This document shows positions 8,722 through 16,850 of a DNA stretch of 64,000 bases, piece by piece. The translations under genes were made by a program, and so were the position numbers. Location of the stretch: assembly GCF_017877135.1 (NCBI RefSeq), contig NZ_JAGIPH010000011.1, positions 1 to 64,000 on the forward strand, in the 5' to 3' direction. The DNA is from Neorhizobium galegae. Its GTDB lineage: Bacteria; Pseudomonadota; Alphaproteobacteria; Rhizobiales; Rhizobiaceae. The stretch's first letter is position 1. Every line of letters begins with the position of its first letter. The notes under the pieces are model-generated. The model had not been told where the DNA came from. It ran no database searches and saw only the letters and a list, made by a program, of their open reading frames with translations.

Positions 8722-9558
8722 TTAGGCGGCGTTCCTCTCACGCCTGTTTAGCGGCTCAGCCAGCACGATGCCGACTGCGTCGCTGACGCCATCGGCAATC
8801 GCGGGCGCGCTTGCAAGGACTGCGGCACCCGCCTGCAAAGACCCGATTTCGAAGAAGGGGCAGACGCGTCCGCCCGCTTCGGCCACCAGCAGCAGGCCCG
8901 GCACGCAATCCCAGGAATTCATATGCAGCTCGACATAGGCATCCGACCGGCCATCCGCGACATAGGCGAGCGCCATGGCACCGGAGCCTGCCCGCCGCAC
9001 GTTGGCGCCCTTATCCAGAAGCCGTGTCATTGCTTCAAGATATCGGGTGTTGGGGATGCGAGTCGACCAGCCCAGCTCAACGGATGCCATGTCGAAGCGG
9101 GTCGTCCGCGCGGCCGAAATCGGCTGGCCGTTGCGGGTTGCCCCCTCGCCGGCCCGGCAAAAATACAGCTCGTCCAGCGCCGGATTGTAGATCGCCGCAA
9201 GCTTTGCGACATTTCCCTCCACATAGCCGATGGAAATGCAGAAATGCGGAATGCCCCGGGCAAAATTGGCAGTCCCGTCAATCGGATCGACCACCCAGAC
9301 CCGCTCGCGGATGTCTCCGCCACCCTCCTCGCCAAAGAAGCTATCTTCCGGAAAGGCTGCTGCAATGCGCTGGCGAATATGCGCTTCGGAGGCCGCGTCG
9401 GTTTCCGTGAGGTAATCCTGCGGTCCCTTCATCGAAAAGTCAGCCGCCCTGCCATTTTCAAAGCCCTCAAGGACCAGGGCTCCGGCAGAGAGAATGACAT
9501 CACGGCACAACTGCGCGCGACCATCCAGATCGTTTGTATAGGACATTGCTGAAGGCAT
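8722..9558 (-). CDS. Inositol monophosphatase family protein
   Basis: A roughly 278-residue Mg2+-dependent phosphatase of the IMPase/SuhB/FBPase superfamily. The metal site is complete: GEEGG at about 76-80, DPIDGTANF at 91-99, and WDCVPGLLLVAEAGG near the C-terminus. Family members release phosphate from inositol-1-phosphate or related sugar and nucleotide phosphates in the cytoplasm. The frame is open to 9597, but GGGAGAGGA favours the ATG at 9558 (9564 is also possible). The longer version would place coding sequence over the palindromic operator. As the first gene after that operator, it is probably the lead gene of the operon and a clue to the imported compound. Confidence 0.87.
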   Translation of the reverse strand: MPSAMSYTNDLDGRAQLCRDVILSAGALVLEGFENGRAADFSMKGPQDYLTETDAASEAHIRQRIAAAFPEDSFFGEEGGGDIRERVWVVDPIDGTANFARGIPHFCISIGYVEGNVAKLAAIYNPALDELYFCRAGEGATRNGQPISAARTTRFDMASVELGWSTRIPNTRYLEAMTRLLDKGANVRRAGSGAMALAYVADGRSDAYVELHMNSWDCVPGLLLVAEAGGRVCPFFEIGSLQAGAAVLASAPAIADGVSDAVGIVLAEPLNRRERNAA

Positions 9559-9574
9559 GCGCATTCCTCTCCCT

Positions 9575-9606
9575 TGAACACGTGTGCAACATTGCACACG
9601 TGTTCA
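9575..9606. promoter_or_regulatory. 32-bp palindromic operator, probable LacI-family site
   Basis: TGAACACGTGTGCAA and TTGCACACGTGTTCA form perfect 15-bp arms around a CA centre. The core TGCAA-CA-TTGCA has the form of LacI-family operators (TGCAA-CG-TTGCA type). It lies 17 bp upstream of the IMPase start and 62 bp downstream of the LacI-family gene. On the minus strand a possible promoter overlaps it (TTGCAC, 17 bp, AATGTT), so a bound repressor would block transcription of the phosphatase and importer operon. No other copy was seen in the window. Confidence 0.8.
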
Positions 9607-9667
9607 CTCGGTGCAAGCGCGTATCTGGCACTGGTTTGAAAAAACTCTGGTCAGGACGTGGATGTCG

Positions 9668-10657
9668 TCAGCGTCGGACGGTGCCGCGTTCGATAAGGGC
9701 CACAGGGACATTGGTGATGACCGACTGACCAAGCTCATGATCGAGCGCGGCCAGAACGGCCTCTGTGAGGACTTCGAACGACTGCGCGATGGTCGTCAGT
9801 TCGTAGCTTCGCCAGGAGGCCTGCGGAATGTCGTCAAAGCCGATGACGGACAGGTCTTCGGGCACGCGGCGCCCCATGTCGTTTCGAGCGCCATCGAGAA
9901 AGCCGATGGCCATGATATCGGTCACGCAAAACGCACCGTCTATCTGTCGGTCAGACAGGAGCTCACGGGCCGCCTTCAGTCCCGTCTCATAGGTTGTCGG
10001 GCCATCATGCCAGACGACGATATCCGTGCCGGCGGCGGTCATGACGTCGGAAAATGCCTCGCACCGGCGCAACTGGGTCGGCGTTCCGGATCCACTTGTC
10101 ACGACGGCGACCTTTTGACATCCCGCCGCCTTCAGGCGTTCTGCCGCAAGCGTTGCGCCGGCAATGTCGTCGCTGAGGATGATATCGGTGTCGGACCGGG
10201 CGAGCTGTCTGTTGATGACGATGAGCTTGACGCCATTGGCAAGACATTCATCCACGATCGACATCGGTGGCTCGCCCGAGAGGACGACAATCGCCCGGGC
10301 CCGAAACTCGAAAATCAGTTCGATGAGAGGTGCAATGTCACTGCGTGCATCCGCAGCATTCAGAAGCAGGCATTGCAGTCCGCGCCGAAGCAATCCGATG
10401 CTGAGCATATCCAACTGCTTTGCCATGAAGGGCAAGGAAAGGTTCGCCCCAACCACGCCAACGAGATTGGACGAGGAATTATTGAGGCCTTGAGCGAGTC
10501 TGTTGACGCGATAGCCCAGTTCCTGAGCGGCCTGAAGCACCTTGCGGCGCACTTCAGGCGAGACGCTGGCGCCTTCCGTGAATGTCCGGGAGACGGCAGA
10601 ACGCGAAACGCCTGCTCTTTGAGCGACGTCGACGGACGTGACAAAGGCCTTGACCAT
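9668..10657 (-). CDS. LacI-family transcriptional regulator
   Basis: This 329-residue regulator has an N-terminal LacI helix-turn-helix (VTSVDVAQRAGVSRSAVSRTF, about 6-26), a hinge region (about 48-60), then a periplasmic-binding-protein-like effector domain up to about 325. Such proteins are usually repressors released, or co-repressors bound, by a sugar-like ligand. The ATG at 10657 fits the usual N-terminus. It is transcribed in the same direction as the downstream operon, and the palindrome at 9575-9606 separates them, so both autonomous expression and control of the operon are plausible. The effector may be the imported compound or its dephosphorylated product, an inference from context. 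Confidence 0.92.
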   Translation of the reverse strand: MVKAFVTSVDVAQRAGVSRSAVSRTFTEGASVSPEVRRKVLQAAQELGYRVNRLAQGLNNSSSNLVGVVGANLSLPFMAKQLDMLSIGLLRRGLQCLLLNAADARSDIAPLIELIFEFRARAIVVLSGEPPMSIVDECLANGVKLIVINRQLARSDTDIILSDDIAGATLAAERLKAAGCQKVAVVTSGSGTPTQLRRCEAFSDVMTAAGTDIVVWHDGPTTYETGLKAARELLSDRQIDGAFCVTDIMAIGFLDGARNDMGRRVPEDLSVIGFDDIPQASWRSYELTTIAQSFEVLTEAVLAALDHELGQSVITNVPVALIERGTVRR

Positions 10658-10718
10658 GGTAATCCAATGGGAAAAGAGGGTGTACGGCGTTCATCGCAGT
10701 ACGATACTTTTCCGATCC

Positions 10719-11087
10719 TTACAATCTGGGCATGCCAATGGCCTGCCTCCGGGCTACGCGGCCCTTAGGCGGATACGGACCCACGACCCTACGCTCTACT
10801 GACACGCAGGCCATTGAATTCTTAATGCCTGCGGCAGAGACATAACTCCAGAATAGTTCAGTCACGTGCCCCGGCGTGGGACCAGCAGAGCGGGCCCAGT
10901 CCCTGTAGAAGATTTCGACGCCGTCCTTGGTTGTAATGAAGTTCTCGGTCATGGGTATCATTCCTTCCGTTTGGAGTTCGGTTGAGGTTTCCGAGGCAAA
11001 GACCGGGACCGTCATTGCCAGCGAAAGAGTGGCTCCCGCGAGCATGGCCTGCCTGCGGGACAACAGGATGTCGTAGCTTTTATCCAT
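10719..11087 (-). pseudogene. Truncated secreted alpha/beta hydrolase (haloperoxidase-like) remnant
   Basis: The N-terminus reads like a Tat-exported hydrolase: an SRRQAMLAGATLSLAM signal, then ENFITTKDGVEIFYRDW, which matches the first strand region of non-haem haloperoxidases (compare TTTDGTRLFYKDW in the intact gene at 34632-35453). After that the similarity ends. The oxyanion, GHSxGG and catalytic His regions are all absent, and the remaining 55 residues resemble nothing I know. The break falls before an 81-bp segment bounded by 11-bp inverted repeats. I read it as a gene remnant rather than a working protein. Confidence 0.6.
10736..10816. repeat. 81-bp segment bounded by perfect 11-bp inverted repeats
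   Basis: CAATGGCCTGC (10736-10746) and GCAGGCCATTG (10806-10816) are perfect inverted repeats separated by 59 bp. The segment lies in the 3' part of the broken hydrolase gene. It could be a small non-autonomous element, a rhizobial palindromic repeat, or a chance long-loop hairpin. No flanking target duplication is evident. Confidence 0.45.
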
Positions 11088-11341
11088 TGGCTTGGTTCTC
11101 ACTGTTTGGATGGACAAACCGTAGAACCTGAGCGCCACTCGATCTTGTCGGCTGGGCCGATTTCTGGAACATTTGTCCTGTCACATCGATGCGGCGAGCC
11201 CGTATGAAGACAATCCGATCGAATGAGCCCGTTGCCGCGATAAACCGGCACGGGAACCTCACAGTACCTGCCGGCGAGGTCTGCGCTTTCTGTCCAAGGC
11301 CACTGGAGACACCCAGGCTGGCAGGTCACTCCTTCAAAAAC

Positions 11342-11713
11342 CTATGTCTCGACGGACGGGTAATCGCTGCCCCGCCAATGCTGCAGTTTCTCTGCAAACA
11401 GCCGCTGAAATGCCAGCGGACCTTGTTTGGCCGCGTAGGGCTCGTCGTAGATGCCGATAAAGATCGTCAGGTTGAGGAAGAAATGTGCGCCCATTTCGAA
11501 AAGCGCAACAAAATCATGATCGACAAGAGCTCTGCGCTCCTCATCGGTCAGGCCATGCACCGTCGAAAATTCCACCTCGTTGTTCAAGAGCCGGGGGCCG
11601 ATCGATTGTTCCCAGGTGGACACGCAGGCGTCAGGGTTTTCGGTGTAGCGCCGAAGTAGCTGAGGGTCGCGCTCGACAGAGAACAGAAACTTGTTCACAT
11701 AGTACTTGCTCAT
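11342..11713 (-). CDS. Extradiol dioxygenase small subunit (LigA-like)
   Basis: This 123-residue protein resembles the alpha subunit of protocatechuate 4,5-dioxygenase: helical, starting MSKYYVNKFLFSVERD, with LTDEERRALVDHDFVALFEMGAHFF in two stretches near the middle, a pattern typical of LigA proteins. The subunit closes over the active site of the catalytic beta subunit. The frame is open to 11920, but the ATG at 11713 overlaps the stop of the LigB-like gene by 4 bp (ATGA), a classic coupled arrangement, and the upstream residues look like shadow translation. Ring cleavage of a catechol-type aromatic is the expected complex activity. The exact substrate is not determined. Confidence 0.85.
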   Translation of the reverse strand: MSKYYVNKFLFSVERDPQLLRRYTENPDACVSTWEQSIGPRLLNNEVEFSTVHGLTDEERRALVDHDFVALFEMGAHFFLNLTIFIGIYDEPYAAKQGPLAFQRLFAEKLQHWRGSDYPSVET

Positions 11714-12570
11714 TGCGCAAAGCCCTCGGGATACCAGGTGAAATAGGCTTCCATCGTGTGGAAGAGGTCGAGATGATCGGCGTAATCTGCCTCTTCGGGC
11801 CCGGCCACGCCGAGCATCAGGATGAAGTTCAGGAAGCCGTGGGTGGCGTTGCCGCTGCGGTCCAGGCTGGCATGGGTGACGCTGCCCAGAATGGCATCTG
11901 CATCCCCGGTCCGCAGCCATTCGATGGCCTGCCTATCAAAGGCCGGATCCGGCCCCGTCTCCATGAACTGCCGCGGGCCTCCCAGTTCGAGCGAGAGATG
12001 GCCGGTGCCGATGGCGGCAATCTTCTTGTCGGAGGGATAGGCTTCGATGGCTCGACGGATGGCGCGGCCGAGGTCGAAGAAGCGGCGCGGCGCAGGCAGC
12101 GGAGGGGCGAAAATATTGGTGTAGATGGGGACGATCGGCAGATCGTTTTGCGGACGCAGAGTGATGATCGGGCAGACGATCGAATGATCGATTTTCAACT
12201 CGTTGGAAAACGCAAAATCGAAATTCTGGTCGAGCAGCGACTGGTGGAGGAAACGCGGCAGGTCCTCATCGCCTGAAAGCCTGTAGCGCGGGAGACCGAA
12301 CTCGCGTTCCTCGTTATAGAAGGTCGCATCATAGGCCGGCGCCTTCCCGATCAGGAACTGCGGATAGTTGTCCAGAAAGATCTGGTGGAAATGATCTGAG
12401 CCGATCATCACCAGGATATCCGGCTCGGCGCGCGTCAGGGTTTCCCGATAGGCTTCGATTTTGCGCTTCCATTCCGCAGCTTGCGGTATCTGGTCTTCGG
12501 AAGCGGCGGTGGTTGCCTTGAGGTAGAATGGATGGTGGGTGGACGCGAGCGTCGCGACAAGTTTTGCCAA
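11710..12570 (-). CDS. Class III extradiol ring-cleavage dioxygenase catalytic subunit (LigB-like)
   Basis: A 286-residue LigB-family enzyme that uses Fe(II) to open catechol rings next to, rather than between, the hydroxyls. With the TTG at 12570 as start, His12 falls in STHHPF and another His pair at 60-62 in GSDHFHQ, matching the His12 and His61 iron ligands of Sphingobium LigB. A Glu in HTMEAYFTWYP fits the third ligand. GGAG lies just before this TTG, and the frame upstream (to 12600) has no ribosome site, so the unusual start codon is preferred. It is coupled to the LigA-like gene and lies downstream of a VirG-like regulator. Aromatics related to protocatechuate or gallate are likely substrates. 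Confidence 0.85.
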   Translation of the reverse strand: MAKLVATLASTHHPFYLKATTAASEDQIPQAAEWKRKIEAYRETLTRAEPDILVMIGSDHFHQIFLDNYPQFLIGKAPAYDATFYNEEREFGLPRYRLSGDEDLPRFLHQSLLDQNFDFAFSNELKIDHSIVCPIITLRPQNDLPIVPIYTNIFAPPLPAPRRFFDLGRAIRRAIEAYPSDKKIAAIGTGHLSLELGGPRQFMETGPDPAFDRQAIEWLRTGDADAILGSVTHASLDRSGNATHGFLNFILMLGVAGPEEADYADHLDLFHTMEAYFTWYPEGFAQ

Positions 12571-12660
12571 AGCGGATCTCCAAGAGCGCAGCAGGATCAA
12601 TAGCTGTTGCCTTGAGGTAGAGCCGGCGTCTTATGCGCGTATGTCGAAGAGGGCCGATTG

Positions 12661-12675
12661 GATTGCGTTTGAAAT
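12661..12675 (+). promoter_or_regulatory. vir-box-like 15-mer upstream of ligB-like gene
   Basis: GATTGCGTTTGAAAT lies about 90 bp upstream of the LigB-like start, in the gap after the VirG-like gene. Its last 12 bases match 10 of 12 positions of the vir box TNCAATTGAAAY as I recall it. The 14-mer GATTGCGTTTGAAA recurs exactly at 22909-22922 before the cupin gene. It is a candidate site for the VirG-like regulator. Confidence 0.4.
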
Positions 12676-12763
12676 GATCTTCGAGGCTTAAACCGACAGC
12701 CAGCGCGCCGGTGAAACGCAGAACGTGCTGGCGCCACGCCATCGTCGCCGGCTGCTACCCGTC

Positions 12764-13480
12764 TCACCCCTTGGCTCGATGGATTGTCTTCACTTCGGCA
12801 TCGAAGAGGTAACCCGCACCCCTTTCCGTCTTGATCAGACCAGGTTTGGAAGGGTCGACCTCAAGCTTTCGGCGCAGTCGCAGGATCAGCACGTCGATGC
12901 TGCGATCAAAAACCTCCTCATTGTGGACACGACTTGCAGACAACAGTTGCTCTCGTGACAGGATCTGGCGCGGAGACCGCAGGAATGCGGTCAACAGGTT
13001 GAATTCACCGGCGGTGAGCTTTACCTCCTCGCCCTCGTGAACCAGCCTGCGCAGCTTGATGTTCAGCTGCCAGCCGTTGAATTCGTAGATTGTCCTGTCT
13101 TTTTTCGACCGGACGACAGGACGCTCGCGCAAGGACGAGCGCACGCGCGCCAGCAATTCACGCGTGCCAAAGGGCTTGGTGATGTAGTCGACAGCACCGA
13201 GTTCCAGGCCGACGACCTTGTCGGCCTCTTCCAGCCGATCACCGCTGATGATGATGATCGGGCAATCCGAGGTGCTGGAAAGCTTTCGAACGATATCCAG
13301 ACCGTCCTCGGCCCCGAGGTTGAGATCCACGATCAGCAGATCGACTTCGTCCGTGCTGAGGACCCGCTGCAGATCCTGGCTGCCACTGAGGCCGGTGACC
13401 CTCAAGGCATGCTGGGAAAGGTAATCCATGAGCAGACTTCGAATGGCGATATCGTCGTCAATTACCAGAACGTGCTTCAC
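12764..13480 (-). CDS. VirG-like OmpR-family response regulator
   Basis: This 238-residue regulator has a receiver (1-120; acidic pocket DDD near residue 9, phospho-acceptor Asp in LIVDLNLGAEDG at about 52, Lys in ITKPFGTREL) and a C-terminal winged helix (about 140-230). It strongly resembles Agrobacterium VirG, sharing near-identical blocks such as PIIIISGDRLEEADKVV, VKLTAGEFNLL, SREQLL and FDRSIDVLILRLRRKLE. The start is GTG at 13480. VirG is phosphorylated by VirA in response to plant phenolics and activates promoters with vir boxes. A VirA-like kinase lies 5.3 kb upstream on the same strand (18760-21294), with P450 and GMC genes between. The call as VirG-like rests on recalled VirG sequence. 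Function outside virulence is inferred. Confidence 0.88.
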   Translation of the reverse strand: MKHVLVIDDDIAIRSLLMDYLSQHALRVTGLSGSQDLQRVLSTDEVDLLIVDLNLGAEDGLDIVRKLSSTSDCPIIIISGDRLEEADKVVGLELGAVDYITKPFGTRELLARVRSSLRERPVVRSKKDRTIYEFNGWQLNIKLRRLVHEGEEVKLTAGEFNLLTAFLRSPRQILSREQLLSASRVHNEEVFDRSIDVLILRLRRKLEVDPSKPGLIKTERGAGYLFDAEVKTIHRAKG

Positions 13481-13722
13481 GACTGCACCCCTGTGCGGCA
13501 GTCGAATAAAAGCCGGGGCCTCAGGCGCAGCAGAGAGCCGTCGCCTAAGGAGACTGCACGACGTTCCCTCCCGGACCTTCGCCTCCTGATCATTCGGTCA
13601 TCGTGCCGCTCACTATCCCGCATTTTTATGCAGAAGCCGGATCTGCGAGCCGCCCCGTTGAGTGCATTGCTCATCGCGCCCTTGCCTTTTCTGAGAAGGC
13701 TCACAATAATCGCGATTACGGT

Positions 13723-13758
13723 ATATCACAATATTCATTTATATCAAATTATTCATTT
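13723..13758. repeat. Tandem 18-bp direct repeat upstream of virG-like gene
   Basis: ATATCACAATATTCATTT (13723-13740) is followed directly by ATATCAAATTATTCATTT (13741-13758), with 16 of 18 positions identical. Each unit can be read as two 9-bp half-units with a TCA core. It lies about 245 bp upstream of the VirG-like start and overlaps the end of a small hypothetical gene. Direct repeats near one helical turn apart are typical for OmpR-family binding. A close variant, TTATCAAATTTATCATTT, precedes the GMC gene. Confidence 0.5.
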
Positions 13759-14027
13759 TTGCGTTTTTGTGTTGATTGTAGCACCTCTTCCGTCAGGGAA
13801 AGGTCTTCGGCGCAGGCACCACATTCAAGTCCCTTCTCCGTTTTGTCGCTGTCCATCGCGGCAAGTTCTTCCGGGCCAGTATAAGAGGTTGCGCAATAGA
13901 GGGACGCTGCCGCCGCAGAACCGAATGCCTCGACAAGGGCGGGAACGATCCGCCGATGATCGATCCCTTTTGCTTTTTGATAAAGGATGCTTGGAATGCG
14001 GCCGACCGCAATCAGTGCACGACGCAT
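13749..14027 (-). CDS. Small hypothetical protein
   Basis: This 92-residue protein starts MRRALIAVGRIPSILYQKAK. A helical first half contains FGSAAAASLYCATSY, and the acidic C-terminal part has a CGAC cysteine pair. I do not recognise the family. The ATG at 14027 has a GGAG motif about eight bases upstream, and the codon choice is like that of neighbours, which is why I keep it. It lies between the second P450 gene and the VirG-like gene on the same strand, so it could be co-transcribed with either. The tandem repeat at 13723-13758 overlaps its last codons. The paired cysteines hint at metal or redox binding, but this is only a possibility. Confidence 0.45.
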   Translation of the reverse strand: MRRALIAVGRIPSILYQKAKGIDHRRIVPALVEAFGSAAAASLYCATSYTGPEELAAMDSDKTEKGLECGACAEDLSLTEEVLQSTQKRKNE

Positions 14028-14149
14028 GCATGGACTCCGTCATCCAGGGGATAGCTGAGTCAGCGCCCGTCTAATCGCCAAACGCCTGACGCCCCTGATC
14101 AGGCTAAGGCGAGCTTGGCGTTGGCGCCGACAGCGTCGGTGCAGCCCCT

Positions 14150-15364
14150 CTAGCGCCATCGGACAACAAGGTCGTCCACCTGGCGGATGCCTGCATGGCC
14201 GTGGATACGCAGGCGCTCTTCCCCCGTATCGAGGTCAAGATCCGCATGGAGGAGTGCCGTAAGCGCCTCCTCCATCTCGATCCGTGCCAGCGCTTCACCC
14301 AAGCACCTGTGTTCTCCGCCGCCGAAAACGGGGTGCCATTTGCCCAGCGGTCGCGTGAGGTTGAACTGATCGGGATCGATGAAGACGGCAGGATCTCGAA
14401 GACCGGACATCGTCGACAACAGGACCGGGCTACCCCTTGGGATGACATGGCCGTCAAGGTTGATGTCTTCGATCGCCAGGCGCGGGATCGATGCGACGGG
14501 CGGCTCGAACCGCAAGGCTTCCGCCACGGCAGCCGCCACCATGGCCGGTCGATAGCGCAACGCCCGCCATAAACCGTCTTGCCGCTCCAGAAGCAGTCCA
14601 ACCATGATGACGATGGCCGCCCGCGTTGTATCGGAGCCACCCAGCACGACCGAGACGATCTGCATGACAGCCTCGACGGGTGACATCTCGGCCGCCTGAT
14701 CGACGCTTGCAACATAGTCCGACAGAAAGTCGCCCCTTGGCCGCTTGCGGCGATCATCGATCAGCCCTGCCACATAGGAGGAGAGATCGCGTGTGGCCGC
14801 TTCGATATCGGGCAGGTCCTCCTGCGTCCACGAGGTGGTGAGGATCTTCGATACCCTGTAGGCCATGGCGGTAAAGAGGGGAACATCATCGCGCGGAATG
14901 CCGAGGATCGCAGCAATGGTCACGGCAGGGATCACGGCCGCATACTCATCGCGCAGGCGCATCTCTCCGGCGTCGCGCTTTGACGCGAAAAGTTCCTCGG
15001 CCAGACGTCGGACATTCGGGCGCAATCCTTCCATCATCCGAAAGGCAAAGCTGCGGGAAAGCGGGCGCCGGCGACGGTGGTGGGCGTCACCGTTCGAAAA
15101 CAGCAGGCTATTGGACACCAACTCCATGACCGGGCCGCTCGCGATACCCCTTGCCCTCAAAAGCTCCGTTTCGATCTGCCGCGTGCGGGGATCGCTCACG
15201 AGTTTTTCGACGTCGTGCGCGCGCAGCACGAGGTAGGCACCGTCCTCCCGTTGCACAAAGGGAAAAGCCGGCCGCAACTCCCTATAGAATTCGTGCGGCG
15301 CCGAATTGAGAGCGGCAAAGCTTAGAACGGGCGGGGCGGCGGTGGTCGGGGACGATAGCGACAT
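14150..15364 (-). CDS. Cytochrome P450
   Basis: This 404-residue soluble bacterial P450 carries I-helix GGSDTTRA with the usual acid-Thr pair for oxygen activation, EALR (the ExxR motif), and haem-binding FGGGEHRCLGEALAR with the thiolate Cys. The ATG at 15364 gives a normal class I length. It should be a monooxygenase needing separate ferredoxin and reductase partners, neither of which is in this window. It sits 159 bp after another P450 and a GMC oxidoreductase gene on the same strand, between VirA-like and VirG-like genes. In Agrobacterium, P450-like VirH proteins under VirA/VirG control demethylate phenolic inducers. A parallel role is an attractive inference, but sequence closeness to VirH was not tested. 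Confidence 0.9.
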   Translation of the reverse strand: MSLSSPTTAAPPVLSFAALNSAPHEFYRELRPAFPFVQREDGAYLVLRAHDVEKLVSDPRTRQIETELLRARGIASGPVMELVSNSLLFSNGDAHHRRRRPLSRSFAFRMMEGLRPNVRRLAEELFASKRDAGEMRLRDEYAAVIPAVTIAAILGIPRDDVPLFTAMAYRVSKILTTSWTQEDLPDIEAATRDLSSYVAGLIDDRRKRPRGDFLSDYVASVDQAAEMSPVEAVMQIVSVVLGGSDTTRAAIVIMVGLLLERQDGLWRALRYRPAMVAAAVAEALRFEPPVASIPRLAIEDINLDGHVIPRGSPVLLSTMSGLRDPAVFIDPDQFNLTRPLGKWHPVFGGGEHRCLGEALARIEMEEALTALLHADLDLDTGEERLRIHGHAGIRQVDDLVVRWR

Positions 15365-15523
15365 CGGGAACGCAGGCCTCTTTTGTTGACTGTCCCGTTC
15401 TCGGCCATCCGCAATGCCTAATGTTTTCAGGACCGGGCATTGTGGTTTCAGCTGTAGGACGAGACGCGGTTTCGGCAGGATTTTTTCACCGGTTTGCAGG
15501 AGCGGTGCAGCGGATCGCTCGTT

Positions 15524-16726
15524 TTACGGTTGCCAACTGACCCGGCACTCCGTCGTCTTGCGCACGAACATGTGCCCCTGAAAGTCTGACCTCCCCTCAA
15601 GCCGAAGGTTTGGCAGTCGTTCGACAAGCGCAGAAAGCCCCTCCTCCAGTTCAGCCCGCCCCAGAGCATCGGCAACACATCTGTGTGCCCCGCCCCCGAA
15701 GGCCAGCCGTGCCAGTTTCAGGTTGGACCGCGAAATGTCGAATGCATGAGGCCGCTCGAAAACGCGCTCGTCCCGCAGGGCGGACAGGAACGACAGCAGC
15801 ACCAGTTGCCCGGCCGGCAAGACCCAACCGTCGATCTCGATGTCTTCGACGGACACCCGCACGACACCCGCTATGCCCGGCTCGAAACGCAGGCCCTCTG
15901 CCACAGCATTCGGCACCAGCGTGAGGTCTTCGCAGACAGCTTGCCATTGCTCCGGCTCCGACAGCAGGTGAACGGCTTGCGCGACGAGCCCGGTTCGCAC
16001 GGACTCCGTGCCTCCAATGATCAGCTGGACAATCTGGACAAGCAGTTCCAGTCTCGTCACGTCATCCTCCCGCGAAAGCCGGATATACCGGGACAGGAAA
16101 CCCTCTGACGGATTATTCTCGGCGTCCTGGATGAGGTCCTCGAGATAGTTCCGCAGCCGACGTGCCGCCTGCTCGGCATCGGCGACGGCCTGCTCGGTCG
16201 GATGCGGCCGAAAGAACTCGTCCATGGCGTGGATATTCTGCATGAACGTCGGCACGTCCGGCTCGGGAACGCCAAGAAGGCCGGCAAGGGCAAGGATCGG
16301 CAGCTTTGCCGCATAGTCGGCGGCAAGATCGAGGCTCGCGCCGTCCCGATAAGCATCGATCAAGGCGGCCGCCGAGCGTCGGACATGCTGTCGAAACTCT
16401 TCCGACACCTGCTGTGCAAGCGCTCTCGACAGCCCCGAACGCCGGCGGGCATGCGCATCGCCATTGGCCGTGAGCATGCCCTGTTCGAAGATGTCGAACA
16501 GCGCGCCCTCGCTCATTCCGGCCTGGGCGGGTATGGCCGTTCCCGTGGACTGCAATCTCGGGTCCAGCAGAAGACGGCTGACATCCTCATGCCGCAGGAT
16601 GACGTAGCCGCCGGTATCGAGCGCAATAAAGGGATAGGCCGGGCGGTATCTGGCAAAGGTGCCATGAACGTCCGTTTCCAGATCGGATGACGCAACGACA
16701 GGAGCGGTGTGGAGAGTGTCCAGCAT
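15524..16726 (-). CDS. Cytochrome P450 with atypical I-helix motif
   Basis: A second P450, 400 residues from the ATG at 16726 (MLDTLHTAPVV). The frame stays open to 16867, but the extra residues are unlike a P450 N-terminus. ExxR is present as EGLR, and the haem loop is FGGGAHRCVADALGRAE. Two things are unusual. The oxygen-activating I-helix reads GGTESVRTG, so the normal Thr is Ser, and the residue two after the haem Cys is Ala rather than Gly. Its layout and haem loop resemble the neighbouring P450, which suggests an old duplication. It lies between the GMC gene and the first P450 and is probably part of one oxidative pathway. The AAAAGG before the start is a weak ribosome site. Confidence 0.88.
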   Translation of the reverse strand: MLDTLHTAPVVASSDLETDVHGTFARYRPAYPFIALDTGGYVILRHEDVSRLLLDPRLQSTGTAIPAQAGMSEGALFDIFEQGMLTANGDAHARRRSGLSRALAQQVSEEFRQHVRRSAAALIDAYRDGASLDLAADYAAKLPILALAGLLGVPEPDVPTFMQNIHAMDEFFRPHPTEQAVADAEQAARRLRNYLEDLIQDAENNPSEGFLSRYIRLSREDDVTRLELLVQIVQLIIGGTESVRTGLVAQAVHLLSEPEQWQAVCEDLTLVPNAVAEGLRFEPGIAGVVRVSVEDIEIDGWVLPAGQLVLLSFLSALRDERVFERPHAFDISRSNLKLARLAFGGGAHRCVADALGRAELEEGLSALVERLPNLRLEGRSDFQGHMFVRKTTECRVSWQP

Positions 16727-16850
16727 GATGTGTGTCTGCCTTTTCAGAGACGCGATATCGATCAAGGCCTGGATGTCAGGACGGCGGGCACCCGACGGGC
16801 GGGACTTGCGGGAAGGCCCTAGGCAGCGAAACCTCAAATGAAGCGAATGA

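Noticed and set aside
11099..11329. A 76-codon minus-strand frame between the broken hydrolase and the ligA-like gene
   Set aside because: No ribosome site or recognisable motif; may be another gene fragment but cannot be supported.
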